64,000 bases of DNA from Takakia lepidozioides (lineage: Eukaryota; Streptophyta; Takakiopsida; Takakiales; Takakiaceae), in assembly GCA_030704615.1 (NCBI GenBank), contig CM060731.1, positions 58,816,756-58,880,755 of the forward strand, read 5' to 3'. The notes under the pieces are model-generated. The model was not told where the DNA came from and made no database searches. It saw nothing but the letters and a program-made list of their open reading frames with translations. Positions within the stretch are counted from its first letter, which is position 1. Each line of letters starts with the position of its first letter. Both the position numbers and the translations under genes were made by a program. Below are positions 32,555-45,800 of the stretch, piece by piece.

Positions 32555-35500
32555 ATGGCTGGAAGCGGGGCTCCTGTGGGAAGGCCTGCTTTGGAGGCAG
32601 GCAGGGCAGAACGCCCTGTGTGGCTGCTCAAGGTGCCCACCGTAGTGGGACAAGCATGGCATGATCAGAACGAGGGCGGCCACATTCTCGCCAAGGTGTC
32701 AGTATCGCTGGATCCTCTGAACCCTGAACCTAATTCTGCCATTCAGGTGGATCCTCATTCTTTGTCCCTCTCGTACTCTTGTCTCCCTATTCCTCTATCT
32801 CCAATCTCGCTGCGAGGGCTTGGCTAGAAGCTTACGCAAGTACCCACACTCCATCTCCGGGTTTTTGATACGTTCGTGTGATTTCTCTTGTTATACTTGT
32901 CGAATAGGCCGTGGACCTAAGCTTTTCTTTCTGCAATTCCATCGGGGAACACATTCCTGGGGCTCCGGAACTATAGGATCTTGCGGCCTAATTACCTGTC
33001 TACAGCTCTATCTCCCTCTCTTGTAAGGGCATTGGGGAGGTTGAAGGTGGGCTCCCATCTGCGGATAGAGGCTGGTAGGTGGGAAAATCTGTGAGGACCG
33101 AGTAATCGCCCCCCAACCCCCCCCCCCGGAAACCCTAGGAGTTGAATTCTTCATTAATCTACCTGTGAGGCCTTTGTTTCTCCCATTCGGTTTTGATTGA
33201 CACCTGTTGCCCTTCAGATCAAAAACGTGTTTTCAACTGCAACTGATAATATGCCATAACACAAATGGTATCAATTAGCTCAGCTTGTGGAGTTGTTCAA
33301 CTAGCTATATTTAATCTCTTCCTGCACTTTGTCGCTGTATGATGGTAGCTCTGAAAGAAGGCTAACACCGAGTTCATTCACATTCAGTTGACTTCAAAGA
33401 CCAAGAGATGTACCCCCTGAGGGTAAATTGGTAGAGTAATTCTTGGCCACCCTGCCAAATGCTCTACTTTACAGATGCCCATCAGGTGGAACCTCTATTA
33501 AGACTGGCACTGTAGGAGTGTTCAGCTAATGACATCCCCACTGTCAGTCACACAGGTGACTTAACCAACAGAGGAGAGACAACCAGATAGAGCCAATGCC
33601 CAGATTTTTGAATTTTGACGGTGAGAGGGCACATGGGTGAGTTAACCAGGGAGGAGACAAAGAGAAAGAGCCCATGAACTGCAATGCACAAATCTTTTTG
33701 AGGGTTAGAGGATTATATATGTATCGACATACCCCCATTTACTTTGATCCTCATAGGAATCGAGGAGGAGCAATGAGCTTTGCAAGACACTGTAGCGAAA
33801 AACTGTTGGTGCGGTTGGCAGTTCACAATGGGGTTAGCAGGAAAGGAAGACATACCGAAGGCATATACACTAAACTTCAACAAGGATCTGGTTCCCATGC
33901 ACATTTTTTCTGAAACTCCCCAAGGTATGAGTACCCACTTCCCCTTTTTAACTTGTCCTCTTAAGCTTTGGTTACGGTGAAGAAAGCTTCAGAGAATTGA
34001 TCCATCAGTAATAATTTCCTTGGTAGTTCATTTTAATATGGGAAGGGCAGGAGATGTCTTTGATTGGTCCTGTTTTGTAAGATGTTTGCATGCTCTTTGA
34101 ACGTACCTTTCTTTCAGCAAACGGCTTTAGAACACAAGTGTAAAAGTTCTATCTTTTGAGCAGGATTATGGCCTTCAGGAGTTGACACCTTTGTACTGAA
34201 TTCAGTATCAGGGCTAATTTTAGGAAGAAATACTCCAAATGGCTGCTCCATACCCCATGCTCTGCTGGGGAAAGTCTATAATTTGAGAGCTTGTGCACAA
34301 TTTCCACGAAGCCTCAGCATACATTGATTACCTGATCATCAAGAAGACTCCAACAGTTGTGCTTGAAAGGAATCAAAATATTTATAGGTTTTCAAAGAAC
34401 CTAACAGACAGGGTTGCATAAACTCTCAATCAGAATGGGCGCTTGCATGCCAGCAATATTGAAATGGTTCCAAATTTTGTCAACTGTTGCTGCAGGCCCT
34501 TGGTGATCCATGTTGGAATGTGTCGCAGGGAAGTTGGCTGTGGAAGGTAAAGTGGAGCACAAGTTCGACATGAAGCCCACCAACATGGGGAATAGTGAGG
34601 ACTATCGTAAGCTTTGCCGTGACCGTTTGAAAAAGTCTATGGTTAAAACCCGAACAGTACAGGTGTGACATATTTTGCCTTGTCGACCTTTTGTGTTGGT
34701 GTGTTAGCAACTTCATCGCAGGGGAAGAATTCATGCTAGAACCTGTTGATAGGTGGAACTTATTGCGACAGGAGTATGCTTTTGTTTCAAAGGCGATTCG
34801 TCTCCTGTGTTTCAATTGAGATGATACTTTGTACGATTAGAGTTTTGAGTACTGGCAAGGGGGTCATGGATAACAGGTGTTGCAGAATGATCGTGGCAGT
34901 TTCATGACACCACCACCTGTGGCTGCTTTCCCTATCTCAGCCCCCAAGGTAGGCCCCTGGACATTTTCTTATACACAGGTTGCCAATTTAACTAAGTTTT
35001 TGAATGTGGGGGATATTTTCCTCTGCATACTTGGGCCACAGGCTGAACTAAAAGATGGGCAGAGTTTGAGGTTTGCCTTATCTATAAGTCCTGATGTACG
35101 CTCTAAGTTGGGGGGTACCCAGGACAAGAAGAAGGCTTCAACGGGGACCACAAAGGCTCCTGAAGGAAAGAGGATACGGAGGGAGAAAGGAGAGTTGGAG
35201 GACATTGTGTTCAAGCTTTTTGAACAGCAGCCTAACTGGGCCCTGAAGCAGCTTTTGGAAGAAACAGACCAGCCCGTGGTATGTCTTGTGGCTCGGAAGC
35301 CATCCGTTTTCTGTTACAAGCTGGTGATATATTACAGTGGCTACTTTAGAGCAGAGTTGGTTTGTAAACTATTTCACAGGGACATGTTGTGGATTATTTG
35401 GCACATTTGCAACCCCAGTGGTCTCATGTTGTAGCTAATGCTGTACTATGAGGAACTGAGTGAATCTCTTGTAAGGAAGTTGACTACAGGCATTGCTTTG

Positions 35501-35638
35501 ATGAGAATGCAGGCTTTTCTCAAGGAAGTTTTGAATGATCTGTGTGTGTACAACAAGAGAGGTGCCAACCAAGGCACCTATGAGCTCAAACCCGAGTACA
35601 AGCGCAGCTCTAGGGAAGACATGAAAGCGGCTATTTAA
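32555..35638 (+). CDS. Transcription initiation factor IIF subunit beta (RAP30)
   Basis: Six in-frame GT-AG exons: 32555-32746, 33822-33924, 34529-34662, 34886-34948, 35123-35278, 35513-35638 (257 residues, as in other plants). Exon 1: ERPVWLLKVPTVVGQAWHDQ. Exon 2: FTMGLAGKEDIPKAYTLNFN and VPMHIFSE. Exon 3: EGKVEHKFDMKPTNM. Exon 5: KRIRREKGELEDIVFKLFEQ and PNWALKQLLEETDQP. Exon 6: FLKEVLNDLCVYNKRGANQG and TYELKPEYK. The N-terminal half is the dimerisation domain with TFIIF alpha; the C-terminal half is the winged-helix DNA-binding domain. It acts in the nucleus, recruiting RNA polymerase II to the preinitiation complex. Intron 4 (34949-35122, 174 nt) is in frame and stop-free, so an intron-retained form would add 58 residues. 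Confidence 0.94.
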
Positions 35639-36544
35639 ACCTGGTTGGATGAGCTGGAGGAGGTTCCTCTGACAGACTTCTATCCAGGCTCAACTGCCAG
35701 TCGTGTGGTTCCTTAAAAGGCCGAATTGAAAGCATTGCACAAAGCTTGTGTGTGTGGGGGAACACTGGCGCGACCCCCCCCTCTCCCCCACTCAAGAATG
35801 TCCTATGCCCATAAGAGTCTTTCCATGGATGTCAATCATCATCTAACTGATGTTACCCACATTTAATATTTTTGCGAGATCTTCAAGAAGCCAATGGTTT
35901 AGGTGTGCTATTGTCAGAGGGTATTCCTGTTCAATTGCATGAAACACAGTTCCCACAAATAGACCTGGGAAACTAAGGTGTCTTTGCTGGCTCCAAGAAG
36001 AGAGTATTGTGATTAAATTGATCCTGTTGGGTCTTTTGCCACTGACACACCCTATTGTACTGCAACTCACAAAAGAGTAATATCTAGACATTTTGGATGG
36101 AGCCCATCTTCAACAAACCCTGACAAATGCCTTTGCCTGTCATCTTTGCCTCTCCTTCATCAGAGAAGATGGTTTGTAGATTCTATGTGTGCATCCACCC
36201 CGTCCTGACCCAAACCAAACTGGAGGAAAGTGTAGGAATTATGCCTGGGCGGCTGATCTTGGTGAGAAATGACATCGCAAGGTAGTTGCAAGGTGGTCAT
36301 TTTTTTCAACTAATTGCTCTTTTACTCATATCAGTAACAGCACTATAGACATAAATGATCAATGAGGAATCATGTTTGCAACGCAAATTTGGTTCGATTG
36401 CAACTCAAACCAACTAGCAAATTCTACAATAGTGTGGACCCACTACCAAAGTTGCAACCACAAGTGTAAGGCACCACAGATTTGCAAACTCAAAGAGTGG
36501 CATGCAAACTGGTGCGCACCTATATAACATGCTTTGCAAAATTT
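35639..36544. other. Intergenic, nothing recognised
   Basis: 3' flank of TFIIF beta and of the F-box remnant; no exon, RNA gene or repeat is supported. Confidence 0.4.
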
Positions 36545-37819
36545 CTACAACACTAGTGTCTGCAACAAGGCTGGCCGAAATGAGAAGTGTACTGCAAGTT
36601 GCTGAGAATGATGTGGAGATAATCCATAAAAGGGACCAGAGGGCAACCTTGGCAATGTTGGTTGAACCATGTCATGCACCCATAGGTGCACACATGTTAT
36701 ACATGTCTCACTCCGGCGTACCTTGCTGGATACGACGAGTTGGTTACCTCCTACCGCTCCACATATTGGATTCATACCCCACGGATACTCACCCCTTCGT
36801 GGAACTTGTATCTTTTAAGAATGGGACCACTCTTGGCTTGAAATATTGAGCTCGAAGACAGTGCACTCTGCGGTGGCCGGAGAAACTCTTTGTAGGGAAC
36901 AAGTGCTCGCGTTTGTTTCTTGGGGGAAGGACGTAGGTTGGCTCGCTCCATAAATCTTGTTCAATGTTGTATGCAAACAGCCGGTAGTCCCGAGGTCCTA
37001 ACTTCATAGGAAATACAAAGTGCAAAACCCCTTTCTACTCAACACCATTTACATGTACATACTTAACACCACTTACATGTACATGCTAGCTTGCATAATA
37101 AGATGGTGTGTAAGGTAGGAAGTGTCCACCGTGTTTCCACGAACCCGATGCTGCATCGTAGATCTCTGTGATCTGGTATCTCTGGTCTTCACCTGCATAC
37201 TCACATTGCCCCCAATAAGAATCTTGTATGTCTTTGTCCTCTCATCCATAAACACCTTCACTATAGCTGGGACCAGCCGCCAGCGATTGAGCGTACGAGG
37301 CAATATTCTGGAGCCACCAGTCAGTGGATTGCATACCTCAATGTCCATCGCATCCCTATAATCACCGGGAGTCAGTGCACATATAAGGCCTCCTGCTCCA
37401 ACGTCCACTTGCCAGTACCTTGCGTAGTTTGTGCTTGAATTCCTAAGGAAGTGGCTCCTACCTGCCTGCCACTGGTCGGCAGCAAGATCGTACGTGCATA
37501 ATTGTGCATTAACTACACGTCTTGCTCCCGCAGTGCATGAATCATACACAACAAAACCTAGCGATGATTGCAGACAAGGAGATGCTGCTTCGATCTCTGC
37601 AGAGGTCTTGCGGAATGAAGGAGAATCGATCAAAGAACACCAGTCTTTGCAAACAATGCGAAATCGAAGTAAACTGGATACTGGCAAGAAAGTAATAACA
37701 GCATCCACCAGGTCCTCCGACAATCTTCCCCACACAGAGGCGTCCATGCCCGCTGTGCGTAGCTGCACAAATCTCTCCCTTCCACTCCCAAGGTGAAGAG
37801 CAAAGTCGTAAAACAGCAA
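36545..37819 (-). pseudogene. F-box/kelch-type protein, frame-disrupted
   Basis: The probable start is Met at 37747 (MDASVWGRLSEDLVDAVITF); the frame is open to 37819. The F-box motif continues with LPVSSLLRFRIVCKDWCSLI. A kelch/FBA-like body follows: CTYDLAADQW, VCNPLTGGSRILP, KTYKILIGGN. At ~37190 the homology moves to another frame (YQITEIYDAASGSWKHGG). It stops near 37085, resumes at ~37025 (DYRLFAYNIEQDLWSEPTY) and again at ~36775 (NPICGAVGGNQLVVSS, RRSETCITC). F-box proteins link SKP1-cullin ubiquitin ligases to substrates. With at least two frame breaks this is probably a pseudogene, although an unrecognised intron or assembly indels could explain some of them. Confidence 0.7.
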
Positions 37820-39887
37820 AGCTCGGCAGAAATTGAAGAAGACTACTCGCCTCTGCGCCCCTTTCTACATAAGCAGTGGATGCTGTCTAACTTTGTGCAT
37901 GACTTGTTCTAGGTATTTTTGGTGATCTCTATTTTAAGCGTGAGTAAATTTACCTCCCTGTAGGTACTTTTAGTAGTGGTCTATTTTTTACCTCCAAACG
38001 TATTGCTTACGGGAGTGCTCTGGGAGGTAGGAAACTGCGAGAATATGAAGCATTTTGAGAGACCCAGAATCGGATTGAAAGCAGAAGAAAAAGAAGAAGA
38101 AGAATCCAGATCCTGACCTTGAAAACAGGCCTGCAAAATCTGGGAAGAAGATTTTCTATCCAGATGAAGTTGGTAACATAGAATTAAAACTGGGCATTCA
38201 GTTGTTGAAGGCTGGTTTGGTCCGGGAGCCATCATTTGAAACTCCAGGATCTCACAGTCTTTTCCCAGCCAATTTGCAGTCCAAATCCAGAGCAGTTGCC
38301 TCCCACAGCACTGAAAGAGCTTGGAATCATGTCGGGTTACTGGCTGTTGGTCCGATCATGGATGTTGCTGCTGTGAGACGTCTTAAAAGCTCAAACCTTC
38401 CAAATGTAGGTGGAGGACGGGGATCGGTGTGAAGTTGAATATGACAGCGTTTTAGAAGCTTCAGACACTGGAGAAAAGATATTCAATCTTAAGTGCAGTC
38501 GTTGAAGCCACAGTAGGTTCACAGTGAGTGCGGCGATAAGAAGAGAGCAAGCAAAGTGCCTCGAGTCTCACTCCACAAGAGAAAGCCTAACCATCTGAAG
38601 CAGCTGTTGTGAGCCCTGAGAGCAACCCACAATCCAAGTGAGCTCTCAAGCAAAGACGCATCCAATCCAGCAGCAAGTTTCTGAAATTGGATTGGTAATG
38701 TAGCAATTTGAGCAAAGTGGATTTCAGCATCTATCATGATTGTAGCTGTGCAGCTGCGGAATATCTTTTCAACCCGTTTTTTTAGACTACTATGAATCAA
38801 TCGAAGACATCACGTTTAGCTCACTCCAACTTGCAGAAGAGATTTGATAGATGCACCTAAACTATATTCACACTTAACATATTGGATACATTATGGGTTG
38901 CTGGGACTTCCAGGTGGCAACAGAAAAAGGAGGTTTACTGCGATACATTTTCAGGCATTAAGGTAACTGCATAGTGGGCAGCCAGAAACATGGCCTGATT
39001 GTGATGGTCTGGCCTGGGATTGTAGCTGCCAATGCTGTCACTGATGTGTTATTAATAGGCCGAGGTTGGTGCGATACCTGTCCATGTCAAAGCAAATTTC
39101 AACCGAAGCATATGTTGTTGCTACAGGCTGCATAGAGTCAGGATTTGGGTACTAGGGCCAGAACTCTAGAATTCACATGAAGGGGATAATTGAAGCTGCA
39201 TAGCATCCGTGCGGGGAACAGGAAGTTAACACAGACAGCCGAAGAAAGGGTTGGTCCAGAGGATATTGCAGATATTCCAGCCAACACTGTCTACAGGTCA
39301 GATGTGGATTGAAGGAGAGTGCTGTGTAACCGGCCTCCTTGCTTTCAAATTATAAAATCGTGAAGAAGCCTCTCCCTTTGGCATGACAAAACTGTTGTTG
39401 CAGATCGTCTGATCCTTCAAGATTTCCAATAACCCATTCTCTCACGAATGAATGTCCGACTTTCCTTCCTGGGAAGTGGAGCAGGATCCCTGTTCTTGCA
39501 TATCGATAACTCTTTGCTTGAGGCTTGACATGTCAATCGCAATCAGAGTGATCTTTGTTCATGGCTCCCTGAAGGACTGCTGTCTCTTCTGCCTGCTCAG
39601 CTCGAGACGGAGGAGACTGATAGTTAGATTCTCTGACAAAAAAGTCCCCTGCGATACCTGGAGAGACCTGAGGCTTGGTGATTGGGTGGAGAGTCGTCAA
39701 TGCAGTTTCCTGATTTTCAAGGTTGTATTCAGGATGGGCAGGAGCTAGATGATGCCTTCACACAGATTTTTTTGGCCCACTACTCTAGTAGTTTCCCTTC
39801 CAAGCACTACGGAGCAAGGCTACACCAAGCATGGCATTAGGTTGGAGGACTGGTCTCTCCAAAGTTGTGCCCGTGATAAATGCAGGG
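37820..39887. other. Intergenic with possible decayed coding patches
   Basis: Plus-strand patches at 38.14-38.42 kb (DEVGNIELKLGIQLLKAGLV) and 38.99-39.30 kb (VMVWPGIVAAN, PEDIADIPANTVYRSD) look like eroded coding sequence, with stops and shifts. I cannot assign a family. Confidence 0.3.
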
Positions 39888-42800
39888 CTACGAGACTGAA
39901 TTTCTCCATCGTTGAGTGGAGGATGTAGACACCACAGAGTGTGATCTCCGCCGTTCTGTGGTGGTAGTAGGAGTGGAGTCAGTACTTGGCGTTGAGGCAT
40001 TCTGCTCATCTTCTGGCCTGTAATGGTGGTGATCCTCATGCTTCTGATGGTGATGGAATAAGTTGGGTGGTTTCATGTGGCTACTTAGCTTTTTCCATCC
40101 TGAGGTCCATGTTGTCGAGTGACTCTTCGATTTTGACAGCTTCTCCACCTGATGCATGGCAGTTATGGAAAAAGTTGGAAACTCTATCTGCCCCTTCTTT
40201 TCTAGGATGGACAGTGATTCCCTTCACCTACTTTACACCAGCTCTAGGGAAGTTCAATCAGGAAATGGGGGGGACTGCTGGCTGTGAGACAGCAATGCAG
40301 TTCCTTACTGCTACTGTCACAACCAGCAAACGGACTCATTGGCCACACGGTAGCTTGGGAACAGCATTTGAGGAGAGTGAGGTATTTGTCTCCATTTAAA
40401 CTGGTCCGAGGCTGTGTGTTCGGTGTCTATTAGGGTTCGCCAGACTATTCAGTATTTCCTAACCTTGACATGCAAGTTCCTATGACATTACTCCACAGTC
40501 CCATGTCTAAAGTAGACACTCAAAGTGCCCAATCTGCTCAGGTTACTGCAACTGAAATTACCTGTTGGGTCATTCCACTGTAATCCAGTTCCAGCTCCGA
40601 AAATTTGGCTTTCATTCTTTCAACATCCTGCCGAAGGGCCTTGATATCACGCCGTGCACTCTGCCAGCTTTCCTGCAATGATGGGCCGCCTCCCACCGAG
40701 CTGGGTGCAGGTACATGATTGTTGGTCCCCAACTGTTCTCGATGAGAAGGGAACCCATGGTTGAGGTGGTGACGGTCCCAGTCTCTCTTTACGATGGCAT
40801 TGCCTGTGATAGCATTCCTCAGCTTCACTTGCTCACTGAAGAGGACCTGATGGTATCGGAATAAAATTTTAGAGGTGGTGAAATAGATATGAGCTACCAA
40901 GATTACTCTTGGTCAACAGTGCACATGGACATCATAGTCAGCCTCAGCTAGTTCAGCACAAGATATAATGCTGGTCAGGTTCTAAAGACTGTTAGACAGC
41001 TTAATATTTAGACATCAGCTTTGTACCGGTACTTTCTTCCTGCCTTGATGTTGGTACTACCTGTGTGGAGGAAGACACCTTGTAATTGGAAACCCATGAA
41101 TGACATTGCCTACCTGGACAACAACTCGGAGAGGGAGACGCTCATTTTGAGCAGCATGCATGCATGCATCCAGCGACAGTCGCTGACAGTCCATGATCCG
41201 GCACAGCTTCTTGCGCTCTAGCTCTGTCATCGTTGGGTGCATCTAATTTTCCAAACAAAAATCATAAGAACAATTGGACAAAATATATTCAAGAGGAACT
41301 TTGGGGAAAGAAAGAATGAAAGAAATAAACTTATTAGACCTGCGGAGAGAGAGCTCTGGAAGTACTCATGACAATTCTCTTTGAGCCATGGCTATTGTAG
41401 TCACAGTCACTGCAAGATACCGAGTCTACTAAAGGTAAGCTGTGGAGTTTCAAACATGACCATGGAGTAAGAGATCATAAGACGTTGTTTGCCATAGCCT
41501 TGTGGCCATTGACCCCACGCCCAGTTTGAGCGGGAACAAAAGGGACAGAACCTACCTCTGTCAGGGGCTGACGTTGGTAGTAAGACTTACCTCCATATAT
41601 AGAATTAATCCGGGTTTTCCAGATATCCTCTAGAAATCCCTTCACACAAGCATCAATCTGCTGTGTGTGATTTGCCCAAAAACTAGGCCTCAGGAGGGCC
41701 TGGACTTTTGGCTCAGCCTTGAGACTTTCAAAGTTGGTAAACAGGGGTACAGGCACAATACCCTTAATAGATTTGAAGAGAGCGTCTCTTTGGTGAGAGA
41801 ACCCCGGACAGTGTATCAGAAAATGAATACTGTCTTCAGATTGCCCACACAACGGGCAATTGCACTCTCCCTTTCCTCTCTGCTTCTGTTTGCTGTTCAA
41901 AGGTAGGCTTCCTGCCCTGAGTTTAAATTTCAGTCTAGTGCCGAGAGTGGGTAGACCCTTGAGGTCATCCAAGATGTCCTCCCCCATGTCACAGACTGGA
42001 AACAAGTTCAGGGAAGTTTTCTGCCTAACTTCATTTTCATCAGACAATCTCATGGCAACAGACATGGCTGAGGACACTACAGCCTCTAAGTCAGATTTAT
42101 CCAGCAGGGTCAAGACTTGCGGATCCAGGTCCAGGTCCTTGAGGATCTCTTCTACTCTCTTCTGCCAGGACTTAGCCTGTTTGACAGGGCGGTCCTGTTT
42201 CCAAGATATAGAGTCGATTAACTTAGGATATCTGGTGTTGGGCATATGTTGCAGCTGACCCCACCATCTGACCTTGAATTCATCTCGTCGGGAGCTTAAG
42301 GACGGAATGCCAAACTCACCCCGAACAGCCACATTGGCTGTTTTGGAGCATGCTGACATACACTCCTTAAGCACCCCCACTTGAATGGATTCTAGAGACT
42401 TAGCCTGGTTGGAGTTATCAACCCATATAGCAGATCCGTACTCCAAGGCAGGTCTAATAACGCCACAAAGCATGGTTTTCTTAACCTCAGAGTTGACCCT
42501 TCTGCAGTGGAAAAATTTAGTGAGCCCCAGAGCTTTGCCCTTGCCAGTTTGAACAACTTTCCGGATATGTGCATCCCAATTACAATTGGAGGAGAACTCA
42601 ACGCCCAGGTAAGTGTAGGAAGGGAGGACCGGGATCTCTTGACTACCCCACTGCCACTTAAGATCACTTCCTCCCTCTCCTCGTCGTTGAATGCTACCAC
42701 TGCACATTTGCTGACATTAGCCTCTAGCCCCCAAAGATCAAAGTATCTCTTCGCGCAATCAATCAACTCCTGGAGATTGGTTGGAGTCTCCCCTATGCCT

Positions 42801-45800
42801 GCGAAGTCATCCGCAAACATAAGGGCTGGTATGGTGGTATCACCCACCCTTAACCCAAATCCCTCACTTTCCACATCCTCGAGGAGTTGATTGATGAAAA
42901 CATTGAAGAGCAAAGGGGAGAGAGTACATCCTTGAGCTACACCTTGGTCTAATCAGAAGTTGGACTTCTGTCCGTTAACAGTGACACAGCTTTTGGTGTG
43001 AGCATACAAGTTGTGGACAACTCTCCACATCTTTCCCTTGATCCCACAAGACCAGAGGCAGAACCATAGGCCATCTCTCCACACTGTGTCATAAGCATTT
43101 TTGACATCCAGGAAAAAGACATAAGTGGGTTTCCCTTCTTTTTTCCTTCCCTGGATAATCTGGCTTAGAGTGAAGATATGATCCACACAGCCCCTGTTTC
43201 GCCGAAAGCCAGCTTGGCCTTCGTGGAAACAACCTCTAGACTCCAGATCAACCTCGAGACGAGTACTTATAACTCTGCAGAATGTCTTGCCAACAGCATT
43301 GAGGAGCGTGATGCCACGGTAGTTCCCCGGTTCTTCTCTGTCACCCTTCTTGTAATGACAATGACCCCCTGTCGCCAGCGAAAGGGGATCATTTCAGTCT
43401 TCCAGATAAGGTTAAAGAGGAGAACTAGGGCCTCTATCATGGGATCGCCACCGTGCTTGATAAGCTCGTTGACAATACCATCAGGTCCACCAGCTTTATA
43501 TCCATTTAAATGTTCAATTGCTTCCACAATCTCAGAAGAACTAATGGGAGCATTATAAGCCATTGAAATATACTCCAGTTCATCAGGGCTGTTTTGAATC
43601 ATAGGAACAGTTTTTTCCAACTGTGTCCCTCCATTCAGCAGAAGACCCCTCACTGTTAGACCTAGAAGTTCTGCCAAGGATACTGTAGTGAGTTTCAAAG
43701 GTTTTGACAATGTCAACCGATGAAGTCACCACTGCACCTTTAGTAGTCTTCAGCGCTTGTACTTGCTGACCGTTTTTCGGCTTGTACAAACGCTGAAGGG
43801 CCAACCAGAATTTCTTGTCATTACCACCATGGTGGTTTGAGTTTATTTCACTGTATAGCTTGTCCCAGTATAATTTCTTCTGAGACCTAACAAGCTGATT
43901 GATATCTTTACGGAGCTGGTAGTACCTCGCCCACAATTCTCTGTTGGTTTCCAAATTGCAGCACTCTTTATAGAGGGCTCGTCTCTCAGCTATCTTGAGT
44001 TTAATCTCATTAGTCCACCAATTAACTGCTCTACCGCAGACAATTAGTTTCCTCCCAATGATCTTGTCAGCCATGGAGTAAGAGATTGTACTCATAAGAC
44101 GTTGTTTGCCGTAGCCTTGTGGCCATTGACCCCGCGCCCAGTTTGAGCGGGAACAAAAGGGACAGAACCTACCTCTGTCAGGGGCTGACGTTGGTAGTAA
44201 GACTTACCTCCATATAAAGAATTAATCCGGGTTTTCCAGATATCCTCTAGAAATCCCTTCACACAAGCATCAATCTGCTGTGTGTGATTTGCCCAAAAAC
44301 TAGGCCTCAGGAGGGCCTGGGCTTTTGGCTCAGCCTCAAGACTTTCAAAGTTGGTAAACAGGGGTACAGGCACAATTCCCTTAATAGATTTGAAGAGAGC
44401 GAGAGAAAAGAGAGCAAGAGAAAGAAAGGGAAAGAAAAGTTGAAGTTAAAGTGTGTTCAGCATCCAGCGAATTTACCTATAGCACAAGACAGTAAGATAC
44501 AAGGAATAAAAGGGGGCCCCAAGAAGAACTACAACTCAACTTTCAGAGATGGAGAGCCTCATGTGGGTATGCTGCCAGGCATCTCTGATGCTCATAATGG
44601 ACAGGATAAGGAATAAAGGGAAGAGAAAGGAAAGAAAGAAAGGAATAAACCAGATGACATCCACGGGAAGCTCAAAGAGCTTCATAAGCAGAAAGGATTT
44701 TTGTGATGTTCACTAAAAGCCCAAAGACTGGACAATAATTCAAAGCAAACAAAAGCACTAGATAACCTGGTCTTGAGTGTTGCACAAAATCAAACTGGTT
44801 CAAGGGGCAGCATACCTTAAGATAAGTATCAATGGCTCTATACAGTCCATCATCAGATACCCGTGAAAACTCAGGTAATGACTCTGCAAGCCCCTGAAAT
44901 TCATGCAGAGGTAGATTGGCATCCTTGGCAACTTCTGCCAGGTAGCTGTCAAGGAGCTTTGCAACCTTAATCTTTGATGCGTGCATGGCTGAAGATGGTT
45001 TCAGATGAAGGCCTTCAAACCCATGAAGCTGCTTTTCAGCAGTAATGCTTCTCGCAGGGCTGGCAGGAGCGGTCTGATCCTGCAGGCATGATTTCACAAC
45101 AAATGCAACTATGTACAAATGTCAGCTGATGGAAGATCGACATTGAGAATTTGATTGATCAAGAGTGTAATTCTACAGAAATGAACCTTTGGTTCAAAAA
45201 TGGAATCATTATGATACGACCATGCGCTTGACTTCAATGTGGCCATGAAAACTGTGGGTGGTGATGTGGACACTGACTAAATGCAACTGGACCTGAAGAA
45301 TGTGCAGTAAAACTAAAACTCCTTCGATGGATAATAAGCTTCACCTAGAAAATATGAGGGTCAGGATGGGTATGTCTTGGTCACCCTTTGCGGGCCCCGT
45401 GCAGTCCCCCAATTAGGAACTAGATCTTTGACAAGACTTCACACAGCTGACACAAGCTGTGAAGGACATGGACATTGGTCACCAACAGACTTAACAAGCC
45501 ATCCAGCTGGGATGCTCATTCGGCCCCTAATTCAATGCGAAAGCTGACCTGTAGCAAGAAGTGCTCCAGCATTCGCCGCACAACATCAAGGTCATAGAGG
45601 GCTTCACTTGTATGGACAAAGGAGGGGATAAGGAGGTCGCTCAGCGATGCTTGCTCGAGCAGTGTTCCCACTCTCCTCTCCAGCTCTGTCTTGCACATTG
45701 TCCCCACATTCAACAAGCTGGCCGTCCGCAGCAACCGGAGCAAAAAACTACAAGAGACTGCGTCCTGCTGAGGGGGAAGCATGCTCACAATCCCCTCCAG

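Noticed and set aside
38140-39740. A gene on the plus strand between the F-box and NPH3 loci
   Set aside because: Patches look protein-like but contain stops and cannot be joined or named.
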